Source: Actinoplanes sp. DH11 (GTDB lineage Bacteria; Actinomycetota; Actinomycetes; Mycobacteriales; Micromonosporaceae). Taken from it: a DNA stretch of 64,000 nucleotides. The position numbers and the translations under genes were made by a program. Shown here piece by piece: positions 57,860 to 64,000 of the stretch (the first letter of the stretch is position 1; every line of letters begins with the position of its first letter). The notes beneath the pieces are model-generated. The model had not been told where the DNA came from and did not search any database. It was given only the letters and a program-made list of their open reading frames with translations. Where the stretch lies: positions 1 through 64,000 of the forward strand of contig NZ_JAHWGU010000041.1 of assembly GCF_020873875.1 (NCBI RefSeq), given 5' to 3'.

Positions 57860-59617
57860 TCACGCACGTTTCTCACGAGCCGCTACCGCCAGTAGCTCCT
57901 CGGCATGCGCGATGCCGAGATCCGAATCGGGCAGACCGGCAAGCATCCGGGACAGCTCCCGGGCCCGCTCGGTCTCCTCCACGATCCGCACCCCACTCGT
58001 GGTGATCGCCCCACCGGTGTCCTTCGCGACCACCAGGTGGCGATCGGCGAACGCGGCGACCTGCGGCAGGTGCGTCACGACCAGGACCTGATGGGTACGG
58101 GCGAGACGCGCCAGCCGCCGCCCGATCTCCACCGCCGCCGTGCCGCCCACACCCGAGTCCACCTCGTCGAAGACGAGCGTCGGCGGGCCACCGGCACCGG
58201 CGAACACCACCTCGATGGCCAGCATCACCCGGGACAGCTCACCGCCGGACGCGCCCTTCTGCAGGGGCAGCGACGGCGCACCCGGGTGGGCCAGCAACCG
58301 CAGCTCCACCTCGTCGGCGCCGTCCGCGCCGGCCGCCAGCTCCTCGCCGTCGACCGTCACCGACGGCTCGTCCCGGGACGGCGCCCGGGTCAGCACCGCC
58401 ACCTCGACCCGCGCGTGCGGCATCGCCAGACCGGCCAGCTCCACACTGACCGCCTCGGAGAACCGCCCGGCCGCCTCCCGCCGCGCCGCCGTCAACCGGC
58501 CGGCCAGCTCGGCCACCGTCACGGCAAGCCGCTGACGCTCCTTGTCCAGCTCGTCCAGCAGCTCGTCGGAGTTGTCCAGCTCGGCCAGCTTCGTCCGCGC
58601 GTTCTCCGCCCAGACGATCACGCCGTCGATGTCGTCGGCGTACTTGCGGGTCAGCGCCCGCAGCGCCGCCCGCCGCTCGTAGATCGCCTCCAGCCGGGCC
58701 GGGTCCGCGTCGAGCTCGCCCAGGTAGGACGACAGCTCCGACGAGACGTCGCCGACCAGGGTGGCCGCCTCCTCCAGCCGCAGCGCCAGCTCACCCAGCC
58801 GCGGGTCGACACCGGCCTGCCCCTCCAGGGTGCGCCGGGCCGTGCCGAGCAGCTGGGTCGCGTCCGGCGTGTCGTCGGCCGCCTCCACCCCGCCGGCCAG
58901 CGCCTGCGCCGCGAGGGCCGCCGCGACCCGCAGACCCTCGGCGTGCTCCAGCCGCTGCACCTCGGCGCGCAGATCCTCGTCCTCACCGGGCTGCGGGTCC
59001 ACCCGGGTGATCTCGTCGAGGCCGAGCTTGAGCAGATCGGCCTCCTGCGACCGCTGCCGGGCGTTGCGCCGCCGGTCGGCCAGGTCGTCGACGACCCGGC
59101 GCCAGCGCACGAACGCCTCGCGGTAACTGTCGAGCAGCTTCTCGTGCCCCGGGCCGGCGAACCGGTCGAGCGCCGAACGCTGCTCCGACGGGCGCAGCAG
59201 CCGCAACTGGTCGGACTGGCCGTGCACGGCCAGGACCTGCTCGCCGATCTCGCTGAGCGTGGACACCGGCATGCTGCGGCCGCCGACGTGCGCCCGGGAC
59301 CGGCCCTCGGCCGTCACCGTGCGGCTCAGCAGCACCGAGCCGTCGTCGTCGGTCTCGCCACCGGCGTCGGTGATCCGGGTCCGCACGGCGTCACCGAGCG
59401 TCCCGCCCAGCCGCAACCGGCCCTCCACCACGGCCCGGCCCGGGTCGGCCCGCACCCGGCCGGCGTCGGCCCGGCCGCCGAAGAGCAACCCGAGACCCGT
59501 CACCACCATCGTCTTGCCGGCACCGGTCTCGCCGGTGATCACGTTCATTCCCGACGTGAGGCTCAGCGTGGTGTCGTCGATGACGCCGAGCCCGGTGATG
59601 CGCAGTTCGTCCAGCAC
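57860..59617 (-). CDS. recN: DNA repair ATPase RecN
   Basis: An SMC-like protein of 585 aa for double-strand break repair. The N-terminal Walker A is NVITGETGAGKTMVV (residues about 25-39). Two long helical arms occupy about 150-375 with Glu/Arg/Leu-rich heptads. The C-terminal half has signature KGASGGELSRVMLAIEVVFA and Walker B PTLVFDEVDSGVGG, then VLVVTHLPQVAAFADRHLVV. GTG 59617 is the start, without an obvious ribosome binding site; a leaderless transcript is possible. It follows nadK on the same strand. Confidence 0.96.
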   Translation of the reverse strand: MLDELRITGLGVIDDTTLSLTSGMNVITGETGAGKTMVVTGLGLLFGGRADAGRVRADPGRAVVEGRLRLGGTLGDAVRTRITDAGGETDDDGSVLLSRTVTAEGRSRAHVGGRSMPVSTLSEIGEQVLAVHGQSDQLRLLRPSEQRSALDRFAGPGHEKLLDSYREAFVRWRRVVDDLADRRRNARQRSQEADLLKLGLDEITRVDPQPGEDEDLRAEVQRLEHAEGLRVAAALAAQALAGGVEAADDTPDATQLLGTARRTLEGQAGVDPRLGELALRLEEAATLVGDVSSELSSYLGELDADPARLEAIYERRAALRALTRKYADDIDGVIVWAENARTKLAELDNSDELLDELDKERQRLAVTVAELAGRLTAARREAAGRFSEAVSVELAGLAMPHARVEVAVLTRAPSRDEPSVTVDGEELAAGADGADEVELRLLAHPGAPSLPLQKGASGGELSRVMLAIEVVFAGAGGPPTLVFDEVDSGVGGTAAVEIGRRLARLARTHQVLVVTHLPQVAAFADRHLVVAKDTGGAITTSGVRIVEETERARELSRMLAGLPDSDLGIAHAEELLAVAAREKRA

Positions 59618-59666
59618 AGCCGAACAGTATCGGTGCCCACCGACAATCGCCCAACTCAGGGGGTGA

Positions 59667-60554
59667 TCAGCGTCGATTCCCGCGCCAGCCGACCACCGGA
59701 AGCTCGAACTTCGCCACGAGCGTGTCGGTGAACGGCCGCGGCGCCAGGCGGACCACCCGGACCGGCAACCGGCCCCGTTCGACCGTGACCCGCGAGCCGG
59801 GCGGCAGGTCCCAGGTGCGGCGGCCGTCGCAGCAGAGCACCGCAAAAGACGTGTACGGGTCCACCGTCAGGACGAACGTCGACGTCGGCGCGGTCACCAG
59901 CGGTTTGCTGAACAGCGCGTGCGCACTGATCGGAACCAGCAGCAGCGCCTCCACCTCCGGCCAGACGACCGGGCCGCCGGCCGAGAAGGCGTACGCCGTC
60001 GACCCCGTCGGTGTGGCACAAACCACACCGTCGCAGCCGTACCGGGAGAGCGGCCGGCCGTCCACGTCGACGAGCAGTTCGAGCATCTGCGCCCGCTGCC
60101 CCTTCTCGACCGTCACCTCGTTGAGCGCCCACGACTCGGCGATGAGCCGGCCGTCGTACTCGGCACGCACGTCGAGCGTCAGCCGCTCGTCGACCGTGTA
60201 GTCACCGGCCACCACCTCGGCGACCGCCTCGTCGATGTGGTCGATCTCCGCCTCGGCGAGGAAGCCCACCTTGCCCAGGTTGATGCCGAGCAGCGGCGCC
60301 TTCACCGGCCGGGCCAGGTCGGCGGCCCGCAGGAACGTCCCGTCGCCGCCGAGCGCCAGCACGATCTCCACGCCCTCCGCGGCCGCCGGCCCCTGCACCG
60401 GCTTGACCTCGGGTGGCAGGTCGATGTCGGCGACCTCCTCGGCGATGACGCGGACCTCGAACCCGGCCGCGATCAGGTCCAGCGCCACCGCACGGGCGTG
60501 CTGCGTGCTCTGCCGGCGCCCGGTGTGTGTCACCAGAAGGGCCGAGCGGGTCAT
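59667..60554 (-). CDS. nadK: NAD kinase
   Basis: Phosphorylates NAD to NADP. The 295-aa protein has the GGDGTFLRAADLARPVKAPL motif (about residues 71-90), then INLGKVGFLAEAE, ALNEVTVEKG, and CATPTGSTAYAFSAGGPVVW. The catalytic Asp is in GGDGT. The start ATG overlaps the tlyA stop (ATGA), and the order tlyA-nadK-recN matches Rv1694-Rv1696. Confidence 0.97.
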   Translation of the reverse strand: MTRSALLVTHTGRRQSTQHARAVALDLIAAGFEVRVIAEEVADIDLPPEVKPVQGPAAAEGVEIVLALGGDGTFLRAADLARPVKAPLLGINLGKVGFLAEAEIDHIDEAVAEVVAGDYTVDERLTLDVRAEYDGRLIAESWALNEVTVEKGQRAQMLELLVDVDGRPLSRYGCDGVVCATPTGSTAYAFSAGGPVVWPEVEALLLVPISAHALFSKPLVTAPTSTFVLTVDPYTSFAVLCCDGRRTWDLPPGSRVTVERGRLPVRVVRLAPRPFTDTLVAKFELPVVGWRGNRR

Positions 60555-61366
60555 TTTTCCTCCAAGTGAACCGGTCCGGCTTCGACCACGCGCTCGATCC
60601 GCTCCGCGTCGGCCGGCGGCGCGTCCCGCCGGAACCACACGAAGAACTCCACGTTGCCACTCGGGCCGGGCAGCGGGCTCGCGGTCACATCCCGCACCCC
60701 GAGACCCAGCGCCTGCCCGGCGGCCGCCACATCCATGACCGCCTCGGCCCGCAGCCGCCAGTCCCGGACCACGCCACCGGCGCCGACCCGTTCCTTGCCG
60801 ACCTCGAACTGCGGCTTCACCATCAGTGCCAGGTCGCCGTCCGCGGCCGTGCACGCCGCCAGCGCCGGCAGCACCAGCCGCAACGAGATGAACGACAGGT
60901 CCGCCACGGTCAGGTCGACCGGCCCCTCGATCAGCTCCGGCGTCAGCGTGCGCACGTTCGTCCGTTCCAGCACGACCACCCGCTCGTCGGTCCGGATCGG
61001 CCAGGCCAGCTGCCCGTACCCGACGTCCACCGCCACCACCTGCCGGGCTCCGGCGCGCAGCAGCACGTCGGTGAAGCCCCCGGTGGAGGCGCCGGCGTCC
61101 AGGCACCGGCGCCCGGTCACGGTCAGCGGCGTGAAGGCGGCGAGCGCCCCGGCGAGTTTGTGCCCGCCCCGGGAGACGTACTCGGTCTGCGGATCCTCGC
61201 CCGTCACCAGCAACGGGTCGGCGGGATCCACCATCGCCGCCACCTTCTGGGCGACGACGCCACGGACCTGCACACGGCCGGCCGCGACGAGCGCGGCGGC
61301 CTGTTCCCGGGAACGAGCGAGCTTGCGGCGGACGAGTTCGGCGTCCAGTCGCGCACGGCGGGCCAT
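60551..61366 (-). CDS. tlyA: TlyA rRNA 2'-O-methyltransferase
   Basis: A 271-aa methyltransferase that modifies riboses in 16S and 23S rRNA; loss gives capreomycin resistance in mycobacteria. An N-terminal S4 domain spans about 4-60 (ARLDAELVRRKLARSREQAA). The SAM-binding core is RCLDAGASTGGFTDVLLRAG (about 87-106). The catalytic set Lys-Asp-Lys-Glu is represented by GGHKLAGAL, VADLSFISLR, MVKPQFE and NVEFFVW. The stop overlaps the nadK start. Confidence 0.95.
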   Translation of the reverse strand: MARRARLDAELVRRKLARSREQAAALVAAGRVQVRGVVAQKVAAMVDPADPLLVTGEDPQTEYVSRGGHKLAGALAAFTPLTVTGRRCLDAGASTGGFTDVLLRAGARQVVAVDVGYGQLAWPIRTDERVVVLERTNVRTLTPELIEGPVDLTVADLSFISLRLVLPALAACTAADGDLALMVKPQFEVGKERVGAGGVVRDWRLRAEAVMDVAAAGQALGLGVRDVTASPLPGPSGNVEFFVWFRRDAPPADAERIERVVEAGPVHLEEK

Positions 61367-61390
61367 GTCAATTCTTCCTATACGAGGTTC

Positions 61391-61618
61391 TCAGCGGTCG
61401 ATGCTCGCCAGGGTTTCCTGGAGCACCTGGTGCGCGGCCTCGTACTCGGCGATCTGCTCGGCCGGTGCCAGCCGCGCGGCGTTGGCGAGCGACCGTAGCA
61501 CCGCGTCGACCGCGGGGTGCCCGGTGTCCTCCCCGGTCCCGCCGGCGGCCGGGCCGCCCGGCCGGGGCATGATCTGCCCCGGGGGCGGGCCCGGCCTCGC
61601 GTGGTTCGGGAACGTCAC
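61391..61618 (-). CDS. Small conserved protein, Rv1693-like, 75 aa
   Basis: A 75-aa protein with a Pro/Gly-rich first half and a conserved helical second half (HPAVDAVLRSLANAARLAPA, then EQIAEYEAAHQVLQETLASI). It sits at the place of Rv1693, between tlyA and the region leading to the HAD gene. GTG 61618 lies 4 nt after the end of the upstream gene. The function is unknown. Confidence 0.8.
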   Translation of the reverse strand: MTFPNHARPGPPPGQIMPRPGGPAAGGTGEDTGHPAVDAVLRSLANAARLAPAEQIAEYEAAHQVLQETLASIDR

Positions 61619-61622
61619 CGGC

Positions 61623-62774
61623 TCACGCCTCCGCGCTCTCGGCCCGGCCGCCACCGTCGGCAGGCGTCGACTGGCGCGGCACGGCCCGCTTCCGCGGCGC
61701 CCGCTTGCGCGGCGCGGCGCTCTTCGCGGCCGTCTCCGGCGCACTGCCCGTGGACGCCGTGGACTCGCCCACCCCGCCGGCCGCTGCCGGCTGATCCGTA
61801 GCGGTCACCGTCGACTCATCCACCCCGGTGGTCGCCGGCCCGCCCGTCGGACCCGGGACCCGGTCCGCCGCCACCGGCGGCAGCTCGGTGGCCGCCGCGG
61901 CCTCGACGACCGAACTCACCGGCGCCGCCACCGTCCCCGCCGGAACCGGTGCGTCGAACACCGGCTGCGGCTGAGCCGGAACCCGCTTCGCAGCCGTCTT
62001 CTTCGCCGGCGCCCGCTTGGCGGCAGGCTTCGCCGGACCCGTCGCGCCCTTGGCCGGAGCCTTCTTCGCGGGTGCCGTCGCGCCCTTGGCCGGAGCCTTC
62101 TCCGCGGGCGCCGTCGTCGGAGCCGCAGACGTCGGCCCCGAAGCCGCGGACGTCGCCCCCGAAGCCGCGGACCCGGCCACATTGGCCGGTGACGTCGCCG
62201 GGCCGGTCCCGGCCGACGGCATCGCGTTCGGCTTGGCCTTCAGCGCCTTCTTGGCCACGGCCTTCTTCGCCACGGCCTTCTTGGCCGGTCGCGGAACAGC
62301 CGCACCGGAACCAGCCTCATCGGAACCAGCCGCGGCCGCGGATCCAGCGCCCGTCCCAGGCCCGGCGTCCGTCCCGGAACCAGCAGCCAGGCCGGAGCCA
62401 GCAGCAGCACCGGAGCCAGCCGCCACACCGGACTTGGCGCCGGCGCCCGGCCCGGAAGCGGCACCCGGCGACACCGTGGCGTCGCGCAACTGGCGTTCCA
62501 GGTCGTGCACCCGCGACGTCAGGTCGGACACCTCATCGGCGGTGGCCAGGCCGACCCGCGCGAGTGCCCGGTCCACCTCGAAGCGGACGATGTTCGTCAG
62601 CGCCTCACGGTTCGCCATCCCGGCGGAGAGCAGATCCTCCACCATGCCCTGCAACTGCGTCGCCGTCGCACCTCCCTTGGAGAGCACCTCTCCGGCGACC
62701 TGCTGCGCCTTCTTCCTCGGGGCCTCTGTCAGCCCGAGCGCCAGGTCCAGATATGCACGCCATGCATCTGGCAT
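61623..62774 (-). CDS. Phasin-like helical protein with Lys/Ala-rich tail
   Basis: A 383-aa two-part protein. Residues 1-105 are helical (PDAWRAYLDLALGLTEAPRK, then KAQQVAGEVLSKGGATATQL) with a coiled coil (DEVSDLTSRVHDLERQLRDA), like the small PhaF/phasin-type regulators. Residues about 106-383 are low complexity: Gly/Ala/Ser runs (AGSGAAAGSGLAAGSG) and histone H1-like AKK repeats (PAKKAPAKGATAPAKKAPAK). Such fusions in other bacteria bind both granules and DNA, but no PHA gene is near. ATG 62774 has AGGAGG upstream. It may be a nucleoid- or envelope-associated organiser; this is inference. Confidence 0.72.
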   Translation of the reverse strand: MPDAWRAYLDLALGLTEAPRKKAQQVAGEVLSKGGATATQLQGMVEDLLSAGMANREALTNIVRFEVDRALARVGLATADEVSDLTSRVHDLERQLRDATVSPGAASGPGAGAKSGVAAGSGAAAGSGLAAGSGTDAGPGTGAGSAAAAGSDEAGSGAAVPRPAKKAVAKKAVAKKALKAKPNAMPSAGTGPATSPANVAGSAASGATSAASGPTSAAPTTAPAEKAPAKGATAPAKKAPAKGATGPAKPAAKRAPAKKTAAKRVPAQPQPVFDAPVPAGTVAAPVSSVVEAAAATELPPVAADRVPGPTGGPATTGVDESTVTATDQPAAAGGVGESTASTGSAPETAAKSAAPRKRAPRKRAVPRQSTPADGGGRAESAEA

Positions 62775-62869
62775 GATCTCGCCTCCTCTCGCCACGTCGG
62801 GTGCCACGCTACCGGGCACTCCGGATAAGTTGCTGGGGTACCGTGCTGGTGTCGCGAGGGAGGGTGCCC

Positions 62870-63205
62870 ATGGCCACGGTGGACGAGTGCCGGCAGGCGT
62901 TGCAGGATCTGGCCGCGAAACTGGCCGCCAACGCGGAGGCGCAGGGCCGGCTCGACCTGGATCGCACTCTCGCCTGCCGCGTGACCGACCTGGAAACTGC
63001 CTTCCACGGGCGGATCACCGGGGGCCGGCTGGTCGACATCGCGGACGGCGACGACCCCAAGGCGAAGATCGCGCTGATCGCGTCCAGCGACGACCTGATC
63101 GCCCTGATCACCGGCCGGCTGGACGTCACCCGTGCCATCGCGTCCCGGCAGGTCACCATCAAAGCGAACCCGTTCGACCTGCTCAAACTTCGTAAGCTCC
63201 TCTGA
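62870..63205 (+). CDS. SCP2 sterol-binding-fold protein, 111 aa
   Basis: A 111-aa protein with the SCP2 fold. Its N-terminal helix (VDECRQALQDLAAKLAANAE) leads to strands with RTLACRVTDLETAFHGRITG and LIASSDDLIALITGRLDVTR, ending AIASRQVTIKANPFDLLKLR. The final VTIKANPFDLLKL is typical of actinobacterial SCP2-like proteins, which bind lipids. It is divergent from the phasin-like gene and followed by a strong hairpin. Confidence 0.88.
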   Translation: MATVDECRQALQDLAAKLAANAEAQGRLDLDRTLACRVTDLETAFHGRITGGRLVDIADGDDPKAKIALIASSDDLIALITGRLDVTRAIASRQVTIKANPFDLLKLRKLL

Positions 63206-63260
63206 CGCGCCAGCAGCGCTCAGAGATACGGCGGATCTTCGAAAAACGTTCAGCAACGAG

Positions 63261-63290
63261 AGAAGGCGCGGCCGGGTGGCCGCGCCTTCT
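63261..63290. terminator. 13-bp hairpin between convergent genes
   Basis: A perfect 13-bp stem (63261-63273 with 63278-63290) and GGGT loop, followed on the plus strand by TTC. It lies 55 nt after the SCP2 gene and 41 nt beyond the end of the convergent HAD gene, so it can end both. Confidence 0.85.
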
Positions 63291-63331
63291 TTCAGGTGTA
63301 CGGGCTGAGCACCCGACCCCGCACGCCTCGT

Positions 63332-64000
63332 TCAGACGCCCCAGGCCCGTAGCAGTTCCCCGGCCTCGGGCGAGCCCGACTCCACCGCGGAGACCGCCAC
63401 GCCGTCCCACGTCACACCGCAGAGCAGGCGCAGCGCGTCGACCGGGTCGCCGGAGCCGGCCAGGATGGCCCGGTCGCCCTCACGGGTGACCCGCCAGCCA
63501 CCGGCCTCGCCGCCGGTCGCCGGCACCCGGGCCTCGTCGGCCGGCCGGAACAGGCCGGACAGGTCGGCCGCCACATAGGTCGGGCGGCGTTCCGGTGGCG
63601 CCGCAAGCAGGTCGGCCGGCCCGCTCACCCCGGTCAGGACGAGCAGGCTGTCCATGCCGGCGTTGACGGCGCCTTCGATGTCGGTGTCCAGGCGGTCGCC
63701 GACGCAGAGCGGGCGCTGGGCCTTCGCCAGTGTCGCGGCGGTGGTGAACAGTCCCGGCTGCGGCTTGCCGACCACCACGTCCGGGTCCCGGTCCAGGGCG
63801 GTACGCAGCACCGCGACGAGCGAGCCGTTACCCGGCAGCGGTCCGCGCGGGCTGGGCAGCGTCCGGTCGGTGTTCGTGGCGATCCAGGTCGCGCCGGCCC
63901 GTACCGCCAGCGCGGCTTCGGCCAGATGCTTCCAGCCGACTTCGGGCCCGTACCCCTGAACCACCGCGACCGGCTCGTCCTCGGCCGAGCCGACGGGTTC
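63332..64000 (-). CDS. HAD-IIA phosphatase, Rv1692-like (5' end cut by window)
   Basis: The C-terminal 222 residues of a HAD subfamily IIA hydrolase. Visible are VRAGATWIATNTDRTLPSPR, then VVVGKPQPGLFTTAATLAKA (motif III Lys), and the motif IV segment PLCVGDRLDTDIEGAVNAGM. The N-terminal DxDGV motif lies beyond position 64000. A C-terminal extension of about 75 residues (after GLFRPADEA) fits Rv1692, reported as a glycerol-3-phosphate phosphatase. The gene runs off the right edge; the internal GTG at 63964 is not its start. Confidence 0.9.
   Translation of the reverse strand, partial: EPVGSAEDEPVAVVQGYGPEVGWKHLAEAALAVRAGATWIATNTDRTLPSPRGPLPGNGSLVAVLRTALDRDPDVVVGKPQPGLFTTAATLAKAQRPLCVGDRLDTDIEGAVNAGMDSLLVLTGVSGPADLLAAPPERRPTYVAADLSGLFRPADEARVPATGGEAGGWRVTREGDRAILAGSGDPVDALRLLCGVTWDGVAVSAVESGSPEAGELLRAWGV

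Noticed and set aside
59618-59666. SOS (LexA) box in front of recN
   Set aside because: A CGAACA stretch is present, but the second half of an actinobacterial box (GTTCG at the right spacing) is missing.
57905-59731. 608-codon plus-strand frame opposite recN
   Set aside because: It is His/Arg/Gly/Gln-rich, with no motif, opposite a complete RecN.

Overview
The window is very GC-rich DNA with short, often 4-nt overlapping genes and many GTG starts. It carries the gene order known from Mycobacterium tuberculosis Rv1691-Rv1713: HAD phosphatase, Rv1693-like small gene, tlyA, NAD kinase, recN, steA, steB/mctB, pyrG, NUDIX, xerD, parA, scpA, scpB, rluB, cmk, der. It is therefore an actinobacterial chromosome. 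The repeat-rich style, abundant regulators and secreted enzymes, and the accessory gene set point to a filamentous actinomycete, most likely Micromonosporaceae (Actinoplanes or a relative). The genus is an inference, not something read directly.

Layout. 1-3400 is a decayed mobile stretch: an unknown gene and a frameshifted tyrosine integrase next to a tRNA-Pro(GGG) with a strong terminator. 3529-5642 holds der and cmk. 5934-8926 is a small accessory unit of MarR regulator, RibD-like deaminase, stand-alone GTP cyclohydrolase II and MFS exporter, with two operator-like sites in front of the cyclohydrolase gene. 9019-19438 is accessory: a lipoprotein, a luciferase-like oxidoreductase, a DUF2975/HTH/membrane operon, a MerR regulator, secreted M14 carboxypeptidase and trypsin, a phosphotransferase, a hydrolase, an Ala/Glu/Gly repeat protein and a frameshifted RTX-type repeat protein. 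19547-28627 is centred on fatty acid oxidation: a two-headed TetR regulator divergent from fadA-fadB, then an ABC exporter and a FadD36-like ligase. 28640-33784 holds a serpin-like protein, an endonuclease/exonuclease/phosphatase-fold enzyme, and an MFS/LysR pair followed by a flavoprotein.

33809-42862 returns to the conserved core (rluB, scpB, scpA, a pseudo-site-2 protease, parA, xerD, ald). 43005-47239 is a short accessory stretch with a barstar-tailed protein, a VOC protein, a small membrane protein and a two-component system. 47373-64000 is again conserved core. Between pyrG and recN lies a compact set of six envelope genes: an alkaline-phosphatase-fold membrane protein, a GT4 glycosyltransferase, a MurJ-like flippase, a MraY/WecA-like phosphoglycosyl transferase, SteB and SteA. 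Together they have the parts list of a lipid-linked glycan pathway tied to cell separation. This is the best candidate in the window for an uncharacterised system.

A second theme is structural. Many gene 3' ends carry short tandem repeats of unrelated sequence (units of 15, 17, 18, 21-22 and 60 bp), and several proteins carry in-frame repeat expansions (ScpB, RibD-like, the GAAEE protein, Lys-rich tails). Strong GC hairpins separate many convergent or tail-end genes. No rRNA, CRISPR array or complete insertion sequence was seen.
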